DNA of 33,192 nt from Bacteroidota bacterium (GTDB taxonomy: Bacteria > Bacteroidota > Bacteroidia > Chitinophagales > Saprospiraceae): positions 1-33,192 of the forward strand of contig JAKQHS010000053.1 of NCBI GenBank assembly GCA_029557915.1, read 5' to 3'. Positions 16,478 to 24,836 of this stretch are shown here, piece by piece. A program made the position numbers and the translations under genes. Position 1 is the stretch's first letter, and every line of letters begins with the position of its first letter. The notes below the pieces were generated by a model, which was not told the origin of the DNA, did no database searches, and was given only the letters and a program-made list of their open reading frames with translations.

Positions 16478-16639
16478 GTTAAGGCGGTATTAAATGGATT
16501 TGGATGTAAAAATAGGGATCTCATCCCGGATCTGTATTTTAATGCATTTCGTCGATTAATCCATCCATTTCATGCTTTTGAGCCAACCTTTCCACAAAGC
16601 CCCCTGTCTTTAAGGGCATACTATAACATATTGGAGAAA

Positions 16640-17008
16640 ATGATAAAGTACGTAGTGATTTTGATTGGCCTGATGTTTCCGGTGGCTTGTTCGCAATCGG
16701 TGGTGGAGTCGGCGGAAAACGATTTGATTACCAAGAAAGGGTTGCTCCTCAACCAGCTTGCTGTAGACGGCTGCAGCTGGCATTTTGCGGTGGCCATGGG
16801 GGACGAATGGGGCCAGTATCTGGCCAGCGACCAGAGCAATGACCTGGTCTATCCCTTGATCGAAAAAGCCATGACCCTTACGGGGACCTATAGCATAGGG
16901 GTGGAGATCACTTTCCGCCTGACCGGACGGAAAAAGGAGGTCGAATGCGGCTGGGGCAAGCATTTGAGCATGGATGAGATCGAGGTGGTGCAGATCCGGG
17001 AAGTTTGA
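16640..17008 (+). CDS. Small putative lipoprotein of unknown function
   Basis: 122 aa from the ATG at 16640, chosen because GGAG stands at 16633-16636 and a signal peptide begins here; the frame is open upstream, but that part is not protein-like. MIKYVVILIGLMFPVACSQS is a lipoprotein-type signal with Cys17. Pro at -3 makes the lipobox slightly unusual. The mature domain has three further cysteines and tryptophans (DGCSWHFAVAMGDEW, VECGWGKHL) and no family I recognise. It is a single gene, divergent from the esterase, with a repeat block right after its stop. Confidence 0.6.
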   Translation: MIKYVVILIGLMFPVACSQSVVESAENDLITKKGLLLNQLAVDGCSWHFAVAMGDEWGQYLASDQSNDLVYPLIEKAMTLTGTYSIGVEITFRLTGRKKEVECGWGKHLSMDEIEVVQIREV

Positions 17009-17073
17009 GCACGCGGAGTACTGAGGGCGCACGGAGTACGGAGGTCGCACGGAGTACACGGGGTGCACGGAGG
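17009..17073. repeat. Imperfect 18-20 bp repeats with core GCACGGAGTAC
   Basis: The core occurs at 17009 (with two extra bases), 17029, 17047 and 17065 (partial), that is, with spacings of 20, 18 and 18 bases, directly after the lipoprotein stop. No long inverted repeat and no T-run make it a terminator. Confidence 0.75.
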
Positions 17074-17360
17074 ATTTAATAAATAGGCATCCAAAAGTTG
17101 AGACCCCGTTTTTGTCGGCATTTTTGGCAATGTATGACATATTCATTGGCGATCCATGCCTTGTGGTCGCCTGTATCCGTTCAGGGGCATATTTAAGTGA
17201 ATGGCCTATCGCTTCAGTTTTCAGTACGGATATTGAATCCTGAGCCCATACTCCGTCAAAATTCAATAAACGAAATATAAATGGGCTTGTCCCCCAGGCT
17301 CATTCAGGTAATCCCCGATGCTTTAAAGTCCCGGATTGGAAGACGGTCAGTTTATGCTTT
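17074..17360. other. Intergenic stretch with no supported gene
   Basis: Nothing convincing. A minus-strand frame near 17090-17180 reads WIANEYVIHCQKCRQKRG, zinc-ribbon-like, but has an upstream stop and no start codon. It could be a decayed gene remnant or chance. Confidence 0.4.
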
Positions 17361-19016
17361 TTATTCAGAGCTTACCTGTACCTCTTTAAACATGAAGGGA
17401 TGGTCACTAAGCCTCAGGGTCTTTCCGCTGGCGGTGGTCACCTTCCTTAGTATGACTTCCCTGGTTTTGACATAGGGAAAGGACTCCCGATAGGAATCAT
17501 CGGTCATTTGCGGATTAAAATTTGCGAAAAGGGCAGGTCCCCGGTAATCCTCCGGATGACTGGAGTCGTCGATATGGAGATTTTCAATGGTGATTCGCTC
17601 CGGCATATAACAAGTGTAGCCGAAATCATGCTGACCGGAATAGGACCCGCTGATCAGGACGGCCCGGCTTGGCCTGCCTCCTTCAGGTACAAAAAGGCAG
17701 TTTCGGATGAAGATTTCTCCCTGCCAGGTACTGCCGTAGTCGGAGCGGAGGTTCACGATACTCCTTCCCCGGATGGTGCAGTTCTCCACAGTTAGGATCC
17801 CGCTGCCAATGGCATTGATTCCCATGTGTCCCAGGGTGGAGTTGCGGATGGTGGCATTGGCAACCCCCTTGTGGGCATCGAAGCGGGATAAGGTGCAGCG
17901 GTCATACAGGAGATTCTTGCAGTAGTTGGAACCCATTATTCCCCAATAGGTTCGGTCGTCGATGTCATTGGTCTGGCTGCAGTTTTTGAAGGAGACATGA
18001 AGGGCGCGGTTGACCAAAATATCGTAACTGCCCATGGAAACCGGCTCCCCTGCGGCGCCGATGGTACGGTAGGTTTTATGCCCGGTCAAAATGGTATTCT
18101 GCACCGTAACGTAGGCGCAGTCGGAGATGTGTATGAAACCCCCATAAGGCGCTCCCTGGTCGCCTTCGCCTGTGATGCGGTGTTCCAGTCCATCGACCAC
18201 TACATTGGATCGCCTGATTGCAAGGTTCCGGCTGTAATAGGTGTATTTCGATTCGGCTTGATTGGCTATAGTGGTAAACCGTCCTCCGTGGATGGTCAGC
18301 GTTTTCTCGTCCATGGGCAGGGCGGTGATGTCCGTGATCTGGTCAAAGTCCCAGATGACCGGCCCATCCATATCCACCTTGCCGTTTTTGTCCACGACGA
18401 AGATATCGGTCTGCGGAGATCCATTGTCCTGGTTCAGACCAAACCGGATATAGTGTTTCACGTGGGCATTGGTGACCGAGATGAGGCAGGACCCGGGCAG
18501 GGCGGCGTCGATATTATTTTGGTTCCTTTTCAGTGAGGATATCCCTTCAAGTTTAAAAGATTGTTGGCTGGAGCTGACCATAAAGACAGGAGCGTTGCGA
18601 TTTTGCACTTCGGTGTCGTCAATGATGAAAGAGGCAGTTCCCCAATCGGTATCGGTCCGGATGATTGCCGTGCGTTCCTTGCCGCCAATGTAATAGGTAG
18701 CTCCCTCGTCGGCTTTCACCATCAGGCCTTGCTGATTGGCAAAGGCATGGGTCGCGGCGATGGCGTCCATATCATCGGCTTTGCCGTCCCCCCTGGCCCC
18801 GAAGTCGCTGTAGCGGACCCATCCGGTGGTTTTAAATTTCAGGATATTCCGCGGGGATACGTTGACCTCCAATGCCCCCTTTGCATTTATCGCTACCCGG
18901 GTTTTCTGCTTTTTGGAGGTGATCACCACCTTTTCCCGGGGCGCTTCATTCTGAGCCCAAGACCCGACTAAACAGGTGGACAAAAAAAACAAGATGGGTA
19001 TAAATTTCATCGGCAT
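17361..19016 (-). CDS. Secreted parallel beta-helix (pectate-lyase-like) protein
   Basis: 551 aa; the start is at 19016 or the in-frame ATG at 19010. Signal peptide MPMKFIPILFFLSTCLVGSW, then AQ. The entry RYSDFGARGDGKADDMDAI marks the Pectate_lyase_3 superfamily. It is followed by many short turns of a right-handed beta-helix (VVVDGLEHRI, VTVQNTILTG, TLTVENCTIRG-like segments, IRNCLFVPEGG). Such proteins act on or bind extracellular polysaccharides, but catalytic residues cannot be assigned, so lyase, hydrolase or phage-depolymerase-like roles all remain open. No polysaccharide-utilisation genes lie next to it. It looks like a single transcription unit. Confidence 0.8.
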   Translation of the reverse strand: MPMKFIPILFFLSTCLVGSWAQNEAPREKVVITSKKQKTRVAINAKGALEVNVSPRNILKFKTTGWVRYSDFGARGDGKADDMDAIAATHAFANQQGLMVKADEGATYYIGGKERTAIIRTDTDWGTASFIIDDTEVQNRNAPVFMVSSSQQSFKLEGISSLKRNQNNIDAALPGSCLISVTNAHVKHYIRFGLNQDNGSPQTDIFVVDKNGKVDMDGPVIWDFDQITDITALPMDEKTLTIHGGRFTTIANQAESKYTYYSRNLAIRRSNVVVDGLEHRITGEGDQGAPYGGFIHISDCAYVTVQNTILTGHKTYRTIGAAGEPVSMGSYDILVNRALHVSFKNCSQTNDIDDRTYWGIMGSNYCKNLLYDRCTLSRFDAHKGVANATIRNSTLGHMGINAIGSGILTVENCTIRGRSIVNLRSDYGSTWQGEIFIRNCLFVPEGGRPSRAVLISGSYSGQHDFGYTCYMPERITIENLHIDDSSHPEDYRGPALFANFNPQMTDDSYRESFPYVKTREVILRKVTTASGKTLRLSDHPFMFKEVQVSSE

Positions 19017-19127
19017 GTTTATGCTTCAGCCCGATTCGGAAAAACTCAAAGTCTGATTTTCAGCAGGGAATTATCAAGGCATCCTTGCCTTTTCCCAACC
19101 GAAGGTAAGCCCCTGTCTGGTATAAAA

Positions 19128-19775
19128 TTAATGAATCCGCGGCACTCCCTCATACTGCAGCAAACGAAGCACGGATGCCTCTCTCAAGTGCCAGCTTCCC
19201 CAGGACATGGGCGTATCCCCGTTTGCATCCTTCACGGAGGGATCTGCGCCAGCGTCCAGCAGCATTTTTATAATGGCGGCATCGGCATAGGCCGCTGCAC
19301 GGTGCAGTGGGGTTTCCCCTTTGAGCCAGGCGTCCCGCATGAAACAGAGGGTCGGCTGTCCCGCCATGGTTTTTTTATTCACCTGGGTCCCGGCCTCGAT
19401 CAGGATCTTTACGATCTCCGTCCTTTCATCCATCTCAGACGTTTTACTGAGGGTATAATGCAGGGCGTTTTCCCCCGTATCCCTGAAACTGAAATCGGCG
19501 TTTTCTCCTTTGGTCAACAGCCAGTTTACGGAATCCGTTTTGCCGTTGTAGGCGGCATTACAAAGCAGGTTGGCGTCTTCAAAGGATATTTGCGCTCCTA
19601 AACCGTAACACAAATCCATGGCTGGCAGATGACCTTCCCAGGCAGCCGTAAATAAAGCAAAATTTCCATGAGGGTCCCGGTAGTTTATATCCGCTCCCCG
19701 TGAAACCCATTTTTCCACCTCCTCCCATTCGCTTTTAAAGGCTGCCTTCAGCATGAGTTCGTTTAAATTTTCCAT
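19128..19775 (-). CDS. Ankyrin-repeat protein
   Basis: 215 aa, no signal peptide. About six ankyrin units can be followed: AAFKSEWEEVEKWVSRGADI, NFALFTAAWEGHLPAM, NLLCNAAYNGKTDSVNWLLT, ENALHYTLSK with EIVKILIEAGTQVN, ETPLHRAAAYADAAIIKMLL, and DTPMSWGSWHLREASVLRLL. Repeats are protein-binding scaffolds; nothing points to a particular partner. The protein is cytoplasmic by lack of signals. It is an isolated gene, 111 bases upstream of the beta-helix gene and with a 249-base gap on its other side. Confidence 0.88.
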   Translation of the reverse strand: MENLNELMLKAAFKSEWEEVEKWVSRGADINYRDPHGNFALFTAAWEGHLPAMDLCYGLGAQISFEDANLLCNAAYNGKTDSVNWLLTKGENADFSFRDTGENALHYTLSKTSEMDERTEIVKILIEAGTQVNKKTMAGQPTLCFMRDAWLKGETPLHRAAAYADAAIIKMLLDAGADPSVKDANGDTPMSWGSWHLREASVLRLLQYEGVPRIH

Positions 19776-20024
19776 GATCTGTGACTTTCATTGATTTCTG
19801 GGATTGAAACACCCGGATAATAGTCCTTTATATTATTTGAGTTGGTCCAGGGAACCTAATTTTATTCAAAGGGAATTTTAACCTTGGAATTAAACAACAG
19901 GGCGGGATGAAGTTATAAAAATACGAAATGAATCTATGATTAAGTTCCTTGGCTGAACGGTATTCCGGGAAGGTCAGAGGTGTTTTGAATCCCTGGACCC
20001 CCGTGGACATATGATTTTAAAAAG

Positions 20025-20495
20025 TCACTTTGTGGGCGGCAGGTCTGAACTGAACATGTCGTGTGACAGCAGCCAGGTTTTTTCGGGTGTTTTTTCCCAA
20101 ATGCTCAGAAATTTCCCCTTGTCAAAAAGGGAGTCCTGTGGAGTCTTAAGCAGATATCCGCCCCGCACATAGGCAAATTCCGAAGATCCCTCTATTTCTC
20201 CAATGGTGAACTCCAATTTTAACTCAGGGAAGGAAGCGGCAAAGCTCTTTATCGCATCCTTTCCAACCAAGCTTTCCATATTGGGGGCCATGTAAAAGGC
20301 ATCGGAGGTAAAGCGATTGACATAAGGCTCCCGGTTTCCCTTATTCCAATTCTCCTCAACCGTTTGGGTCAGACTTTGGATATATTCTTTGTCTGTCGCG
20401 CTCAGACCGGAAGAACCAGCTGGGGCGGTACAGGATATAAGCAGCAGGGCATGGCAAATGCCAACCATACAAGCAAGATTTTTTGGCTTTTTCAT
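20025..20495 (-). CDS. NTF2-like (SnoaL/DUF4440-type) lipoprotein
   Basis: 156 aa. MKKPKNLACMVGICHALLLI followed by SCTAPAG is a lipoprotein signal (ISC lipobox). The mature part is a cone-shaped NTF2-like fold: helix with VEENWNKGNREPYVNRFTSD, AFYMAPNMESLVGKDAIKSF, then four strands ending KFLSIWEKTPEKTWLLSHDM. Such domains bind small ligands or act as isomerases; no active-site pair can be named here. It is separated by 425 bases from the next gene upstream. Confidence 0.82.
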   Translation of the reverse strand: MKKPKNLACMVGICHALLLISCTAPAGSSGLSATDKEYIQSLTQTVEENWNKGNREPYVNRFTSDAFYMAPNMESLVGKDAIKSFAASFPELKLEFTIGEIEGSSEFAYVRGGYLLKTPQDSLFDKGKFLSIWEKTPEKTWLLSHDMFSSDLPPTK

Positions 20496-20920
20496 ATAAA
20501 GGAAGGCTTAAGTAACAAGAGTATATTCTTCTGACATTTATAAACCGGCAGGACAGCGGTCGCCAACCTATGCAATTAACCGATTATGATCAGGATCACT
20601 CAGATCATCGAGTCCTTCCGACTTTCGGTTGTCGATTCGTCTTTCCCGCTTTCAAACCAATAATAAAAAACTCCTCCACTTACCCGATAGCGGATAATCT
20701 AAATATATGAATTTGGCCGGTTATTTTCAAGGGATGGGCCGGATATTTCACAGGGACCCAAAATAATTCAGCTAGTACGAATCAAATCAATTATAGAGCC
20801 TTAGCGATCACCTGCCTCACCATTTCTGCCTGGTATAAAAGCCTCCTGGTTTCGATAGATCTGTCACTCTTGAATCCGCAGCGGAACTCAAAATAAGGGG
20901 AGGGGGGATTAAATGGAGTT
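20496..20920. other. Intergenic stretch without a supported gene
   Basis: No start codon-led frame with protein-like content. On the minus strand a frame from 20976 to a stop at 20791 reads protein-like near its end (KSDRSIETRRLLYQAEMVRQ), but it overlaps the preceding gene out of frame and lacks an ATG, so at most it is a gene remnant. Confidence 0.45.
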
Positions 20921-21307
20921 TTAATTTCCGCTTTTCGACCTATTAGCCCTGCCTGCCAGGAAAAAGCCAACGGCTATCAAAGCTTGTAAGCTGGCCATGA
21001 CCCAATGCATAGTGGTAGAAGGGTCGGTAAACTGACCATACCAGCTTGCCAGGGAATGAAGGCCAAAATAAATGGTGAAACCGAGCGCCACCCCGTCGCG
21101 GGTCTTTGAGGCTTCGGCGTTGCGTACAAGCCAGGCAATGGTGCCCAGCCCCAATTCAGCAACGCCTAAAAAACGGAGACTCATCGACATTCCGTCTGGA
21201 ATTTGGATACCGCCCATCGAAGCCGTTGCTTCCGGTGCAAAGATTACAGGAAGCCCGACAACGAATCCGTAGACCGCCGCGATCATGAACATTACGTTGA
21301 TTTTCAT
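20921..21307 (-). CDS. Small four-helix membrane protein (DoxX/DUF4345-like)
   Basis: 128 aa with four hydrophobic segments (about 5-25, 42-63, 72-90, 102-120), a basic C-terminus (AGRANRSKSGN) and no enzymatic motif. The layout, with a conserved small-residue first helix and RFLGVAELGLG in the second, fits the DoxX-like/DUF4345 group of inner-membrane proteins, whose function is poorly known. It follows the NTF2-like gene at 21369 by 61 bases and is probably co-transcribed with it. Confidence 0.7.
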   Translation of the reverse strand: MKINVMFMIAAVYGFVVGLPVIFAPEATASMGGIQIPDGMSMSLRFLGVAELGLGTIAWLVRNAEASKTRDGVALGFTIYFGLHSLASWYGQFTDPSTTMHWVMASLQALIAVGFFLAGRANRSKSGN

Positions 21308-21368
21308 TTTATATATGGTTTAGTTTTTTGGCGTCAAATTCTTCTATTCCGACCGGATGAAAAGGATT

Positions 21369-21740
21369 TTACCTGGTTTCCAGCCGGTTTTTTCGGTAGG
21401 AATTCTTGATGGCTATCTTGCCGTCCCTGAAAGTAAACAGGTCGCATCCGGTGACCTCGACCCTGGTGCCGTCTTTCTTGGTCCCGGTAAAAGTCCATTC
21501 CGAAAAGCCCCGGTCTCCGGAGATAAAATGCCGGGGATGGTTCCACTGAGCATCGGGAAAGTTGTCAAAAACATCCCCGAAGGCTTTTTTTACCTGCTTC
21601 TGGCCCACATATTTCTGCCCGTCGGCATCGGGTCCCGCCGAAGCTTCAAACACACAATCCGCGGTCATATGGGACAGGATGGCTTCCAGGTCATGCGCAT
21701 TGAAAGCATCCGCGAAAGACTGGAGAAAATCCTCCGTCAT
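21369..21740 (-). CDS. NTF2-like / SnoaL-like domain protein
   Basis: 123 aa from the ATG at 21740, a full SnoaL-like domain: MTEDFLQSFADAFNAHDLEA, MTADCVFEASAGPDADG, FDNFPDAQW, EWTFTGTKKDGTRVEVTGCD, LFTFRDGKIAIKNSYR. Members bind or isomerise small molecules; no specific substrate is evident. As written it starts without a signal peptide. However, a 23-codon signal-peptide frame ends in a TGA that overlaps this ATG (ATGA), preceded by a run of six A. One extra A would fuse the two into a secreted protein. Confidence 0.85.
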   Translation of the reverse strand: MTEDFLQSFADAFNAHDLEAILSHMTADCVFEASAGPDADGQKYVGQKQVKKAFGDVFDNFPDAQWNHPRHFISGDRGFSEWTFTGTKKDGTRVEVTGCDLFTFRDGKIAIKNSYRKNRLETR

Positions 21741-21808
21741 TTTTTATCCGATTGGGCCATAAGTACAAAAGGGACTGCCAGGAGAAAGGTCAGCGTTGCG
21801 AATTTCAT
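21737..21808 (-). pseudogene. Detached signal-peptide ORF upstream of the NTF2-like gene
   Basis: The ATG at 21808 opens 23 codons that read as a clean Bacteroidota signal peptide (MKFATLTFLLAVPF, then VLMAQSDKK) before TGA at 21739-21737. The stop overlaps the start of the NTF2-like gene, which lies in the -1 frame. The junction is an A6 run at 21740-21745. It may be a frameshifted 5' end, a slippage-controlled fusion, or a sequencing error. Confidence 0.65.
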
Positions 21809-21954
21809 GATCGGTCATTGGGCTGGAAGATTTGGAATAGCTGTAAGGGGTTATCGAAAATACTGCTTTTCTTTGATATGGAATCTGGTGTGAGAGCCTC
21901 CCCCTGTCAGCGATAGCAGGAAGTGCAGGGCTATTCGATTATGGCCAGTTAATT

Positions 21955-22665
21955 CTATTTTAAATATTCCAAAAATCCATTTACACTTTCCTGCATTTCC
22001 TTTCTCACATCGTCATCTTCAATCTCAGGACATTTCTCAGGATGTAATTTGCAATCCTCCCACATATTAGCAATTTCAATTAAATCCTGACTTGTGAATT
22101 CAAAAATCTGCGTGTCAAGAATCGCCATTGCACTCATTTTGGATTCATAAGCCTCGAAAAATAGAATTTTAAATATGTCTTTAAGATGTTTGCTGCAATC
22201 CAACGACTCCAAGGCAAAAACCATAGTCCCATTGTAATTGTGATTTTTGAAAATTGATTTAAATAATGGCTCCACAGCTTTATTATCACCAATCTGTTCA
22301 AGCGCTAATGCTGCTCTATCTCTAATACCTGAATCGTCTAAAAATAATAGAGAAATCAAAAAGTCTGTAATCTCGTTTCCGCCAATCTCTCCAAGTTTAT
22401 CTGCGGAGGACTTTACGAGCTCCCAATCCTCCGAAAACATATTCTTTTTCAATTGTTCAATCTCATCAACCATTTGTTTATCCATTAAGGAAGTCAATTT
22501 AATAGAATTGCTCATTTCCTTTCTGGCTTTTTTTATTGTTTTTTTCAAGGCTCTTTTCTTCGACCATTCAGTCAAAAGAGAATTAGGGTCAGATGCCATC
22601 TCATCTAATTCTTTCTTGGTGTATCCTTTAAAATCTCTATTCGTTACGTGGTAACTATCTGACAT
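21955..22665 (-). CDS. HEAT-repeat protein of the AT-rich island
   Basis: 236 aa from the ATG at 22665 (MSDSYHVTNRDFKGYTKKEL). Starts at 22740 and 22695 are open but would run into the stem structure at 22689-22814. The N-terminal ~75 residues are charged and helical (SKKRALKKTIKKARKEM). The middle shows HEAT-like alpha-hairpins (SADKLGEIGGNEITDFLISL, IRDRAALALEQIGDNKAVEP). The C-terminus is acidic (HPEKCPEIEDDDVRKEM). HEAT repeats are protein-protein scaffolds; no enzymatic site is seen. Composition is AT-richer than genes on either side of the island, consistent with transfer. Confidence 0.75.
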   Translation of the reverse strand: MSDSYHVTNRDFKGYTKKELDEMASDPNSLLTEWSKKRALKKTIKKARKEMSNSIKLTSLMDKQMVDEIEQLKKNMFSEDWELVKSSADKLGEIGGNEITDFLISLLFLDDSGIRDRAALALEQIGDNKAVEPLFKSIFKNHNYNGTMVFALESLDCSKHLKDIFKILFFEAYESKMSAMAILDTQIFEFTSQDLIEIANMWEDCKLHPEKCPEIEDDDVRKEMQESVNGFLEYLK

Positions 22666-22688
22666 GCTCGTATTTTTATTAATTGGCC

Positions 22689-22814
22689 ATAACATTGTGT
22701 TTCTGCTGTGGTGCCTTTCCGAAACTGCATCCAGTCCCATGAAAAAGAAAACGTTGAACGAAGATAAAACTTAAAACCAACTCGTTACGGCACCATGGCA
22801 GAAACATTTTGTTG
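22689..22814. repeat. attC-like imperfect stem structure (site B)
   Basis: Arms 22689-22714 and 22789-22814 pair as follows: outer TAAC/GTTG, an unpaired 4-base spacer on each side, then nine perfect pairs (TGTTTCTGC/GCAGAAACA), a 2-base mismatch, and seven perfect pairs (TGGTGCC/GGCACCA), closing a 74-base loop. This order of outer box, spacer, long box and apex resembles integron attC sites. It lies just upstream of the HEAT gene start. Recombination activity is not shown. Confidence 0.55.
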
Positions 22815-22828
22815 GTAGCTGTAGGGCC
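22811..22828 (+). repeat. 18-bp inverted repeat, left copy
   Basis: GTTGGTAGCTGTAGGGCC. The reverse complement of 25139-25156 matches at 16 of 18 positions, differing only at the central two bases. Together they bracket a 2.35-kb unit holding the DUF488 gene pair. Confidence 0.6.
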
Positions 22829-23054
22829 CTTCTCCGAACTTCATTCTCGTAGCCCTCACTTTTGTTATCCATTTATCCTACACCAATCTTGGTTGTCTGT
22901 CGTGTGGAGGGGCATTTTTCATTAATCGCTTTGTCCACTTACACTAAACTGAGCACACTCATTGACTGGCTTTGGTTGTGGGCTCCATGTGCGGCTAGGC
23001 AATGTGTGTGCGATTTATGTGGGTCTCATCTGTCCGATGATTTCGGAAGGTTCA

Positions 23055-23882
23055 TTAAAACAACTTCATTTGAGATTCTTTCTTGGGATAGAATACACCA
23101 ATAATCACAAACGGATTTTTTGACCTGCGCAGGTGCCATTCTTTGGTTGTACCTAGGAAAAGGTAAATATCTTTTTCTGCAAGAAACTCACCTTCGTATT
23201 TTTCTCTTACTTTTTCCAGCGCTACGGCTTCATTTCCTTCGGTTGCTTTTAAACAATTCCAGTATAATGCACCTATCTCCCAATCTTCAATCATCAAGCG
23301 GCTCTCTTTTCCGGCAACATCTTTAAATCTGTAAAAGAATTTGTATGGCAACTTAGGAATAAGAGTCTCCGGTGGTTTTTCTGGAGCAAAAAGGTCACCT
23401 TGTTTTCTTATTTCAACCCATTCGTCCTTCCATTCCCTTGTATCATTTTCAATTTCAAATCCTACTATTTCAGTTGGTTTGAAAGTGGCAAGCGACATAT
23501 TTGTTGGTGCCTCTGAGTCTTTAATTAACTGGCTAAGATTCGTGTAAACATTTTGAAGGCAAAATTTTTTCCTCTTCAACCAATTGCTTTCTGTTCCTAC
23601 ACGGTCATAGATAACGATATCGCGAAAATCATAATTCTGTGGCGAGTGGCTTTCAGGTCTAAAGTCATCTGTCCTTTTGTTCAAATCGAGTTCAATCCAT
23701 GTGTACTTGAATGATTCTATTTTGCCAGAATGTCTTTGACCCATCAAAAAACTTAATGGTATCGGATAGATACGTATCCATTCGCCAGTTTCTAAAAGTC
23801 CTGCGGTACAAACCAATTCATCATAACTTCTGGATGGTAACGGATAAGTTGTTACCGATATGAGGACTTTCTTTCTAGCCAT
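23055..23882 (-). CDS. Unknown protein paired with the DUF488 fusion gene
   Basis: 275 aa, no signal peptide or membrane helix. I do not recognise a named domain. Notable segments: an N-terminal KKVLISVTTYPLPSRSYDEL followed by VCTAGLLETGEWIRIYPIPL, which reads like a small beta-rich domain; a charged middle (DDFRPESHSPQNYDFRDIVI); and a C-terminal strand pair KDIYLFLGTTKEWHLRRSKN then PFVIIGVFYP. It starts 3 bases after the DUF488 gene stops, so the two are surely co-translated. The constant pairing suggests a two-component module. AT-rich like its neighbours. Confidence 0.75.
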   Translation of the reverse strand: MARKKVLISVTTYPLPSRSYDELVCTAGLLETGEWIRIYPIPLSFLMGQRHSGKIESFKYTWIELDLNKRTDDFRPESHSPQNYDFRDIVIYDRVGTESNWLKRKKFCLQNVYTNLSQLIKDSEAPTNMSLATFKPTEIVGFEIENDTREWKDEWVEIRKQGDLFAPEKPPETLIPKLPYKFFYRFKDVAGKESRLMIEDWEIGALYWNCLKATEGNEAVALEKVREKYEGEFLAEKDIYLFLGTTKEWHLRRSKNPFVIIGVFYPKKESQMKLF

Positions 23883-23885
23883 AGA

Positions 23886-24770
23886 TTAAATGTGTTCAAC
23901 TTTATACTGGAAGCCAGGAAGGGTTTCAATGGCTTCGGCCAAGTGCTTACGATGACATTGGCAAATGTTGGCTTCAAAACAGGTAAGCGCAATGCGTTTA
24001 TATTCTTTTAATAAATTCAGGATTTGTGTTTGCGAGTCAACCGTTTTAGTCAGGTTGTTCTTCCTGTACACGGAAAAAAGTTTATCATAATCTGTCTGGG
24101 TTTTTAGTTCTTGTCGTTGTTCCGATTGTATTCCAACTTCCGGAATGTGTACATACTTTATCCCTAAGTTTTCGCAGTATCTTTTTAGTTGGCTTTTACT
24201 AAATCCGTACTTCATGCTTAACGGATTGTTACGCACGTCCACTAAGACCTTAACATCTTTTTTTAGCAGGCGCACTAAATATTCTTCCAACGAAATTCCC
24301 TCATAGCCAATGGTAAATAAAACTGTTTCGTTGTTCCTGGGCTTTGCCGCATTAACTTTTTGTAGTTCTGTCTCGGTTAAAATATCTCCGGCAACTTCAC
24401 TCTTTGTAGCGTAAAACGGATAGTTAATGTATGTATGCTTCATCAGCACTTTTGAACTCATTTTGCCATACTCTGCCTTTACCTGTTGTAATCGTTTCAG
24501 GTCATCGGGTTTTACCAATTTCAAATAGTCTGTTCTGTCTAGCTTATCAAAATGCTTTTGCGATTCTGCCAAAAGACCTTTGGAAACCATTGTGGTTAAA
24601 TCGGCATTAGCCGAGTAGGAATAACAACCGTATTTGTACGGCACAAAGTCATATTCGGCTTTAGTTTGTTTAAGGGAAAACAAAAAAAGCAACTTTTGTA
24701 ACCTGATTTTATCCATCTGACCGTCAAAGAGTTGCAAAAGGGCTAGTATTATTTTTCGTCTGTAAAACAC
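23886..24770 (-). CDS. DUF488 protein with Panacea/SocA-like N-terminal domain
   Basis: 294 aa. The C-terminal half (~148-294) is DUF488: VLFTIGYEGISLEEYL, VLVDVRNNPLSMKYGFSKSQ, LGIKYVHIPEVG, and a Cys/His end motif CFEANICQCHRKHLAEAI. The N-terminal ~95 residues (KIRLQKLLFLFSLK, YDFVPYKYGCYSYSANADLT) resemble the Panacea/SocA (DUF4065) or YwgA-like fold found in antitoxins and phage-associated proteins; this part is inferred from pattern. DUF488 has no settled biochemical role, and its conserved Arg, Asp and Cys/His residues suggest an enzyme. Together with the gene 3 bases downstream it may be a defence or toxin-antitoxin module. Confidence 0.8.
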   Translation of the reverse strand: MFYRRKIILALLQLFDGQMDKIRLQKLLFLFSLKQTKAEYDFVPYKYGCYSYSANADLTTMVSKGLLAESQKHFDKLDRTDYLKLVKPDDLKRLQQVKAEYGKMSSKVLMKHTYINYPFYATKSEVAGDILTETELQKVNAAKPRNNETVLFTIGYEGISLEEYLVRLLKKDVKVLVDVRNNPLSMKYGFSKSQLKRYCENLGIKYVHIPEVGIQSEQRQELKTQTDYDKLFSVYRKNNLTKTVDSQTQILNLLKEYKRIALTCFEANICQCHRKHLAEAIETLPGFQYKVEHI

Positions 24771-24836
24771 AATACAAAACTAACACTTTTTAAAGCCTAT
24801 TCAAGCCTATTTGTGTCACGGATTAGATTTATAAGC

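Noticed and set aside
16610-17266. A 218-codon minus-strand frame over the small lipoprotein
   Set aside because: The plus-strand frame has a Shine-Dalgarno and a lipoprotein signal peptide; the minus frame runs through repeats and has no recognisable domain.
20791-20976. Protein-like minus-strand frame downstream of the small membrane protein
   Set aside because: No ATG, overlaps the preceding gene out of frame, and no family recognised; kept only as a possible remnant.
21909-21920. AGCGATAGCAGG, which also occurs inverted at 25254-25265 in the right-hand stem
   Set aside because: Suggestive because it lies at the left edge of the island, but a 12-base match is expected several times by chance in 33 kb and no pairing partner was found nearby.
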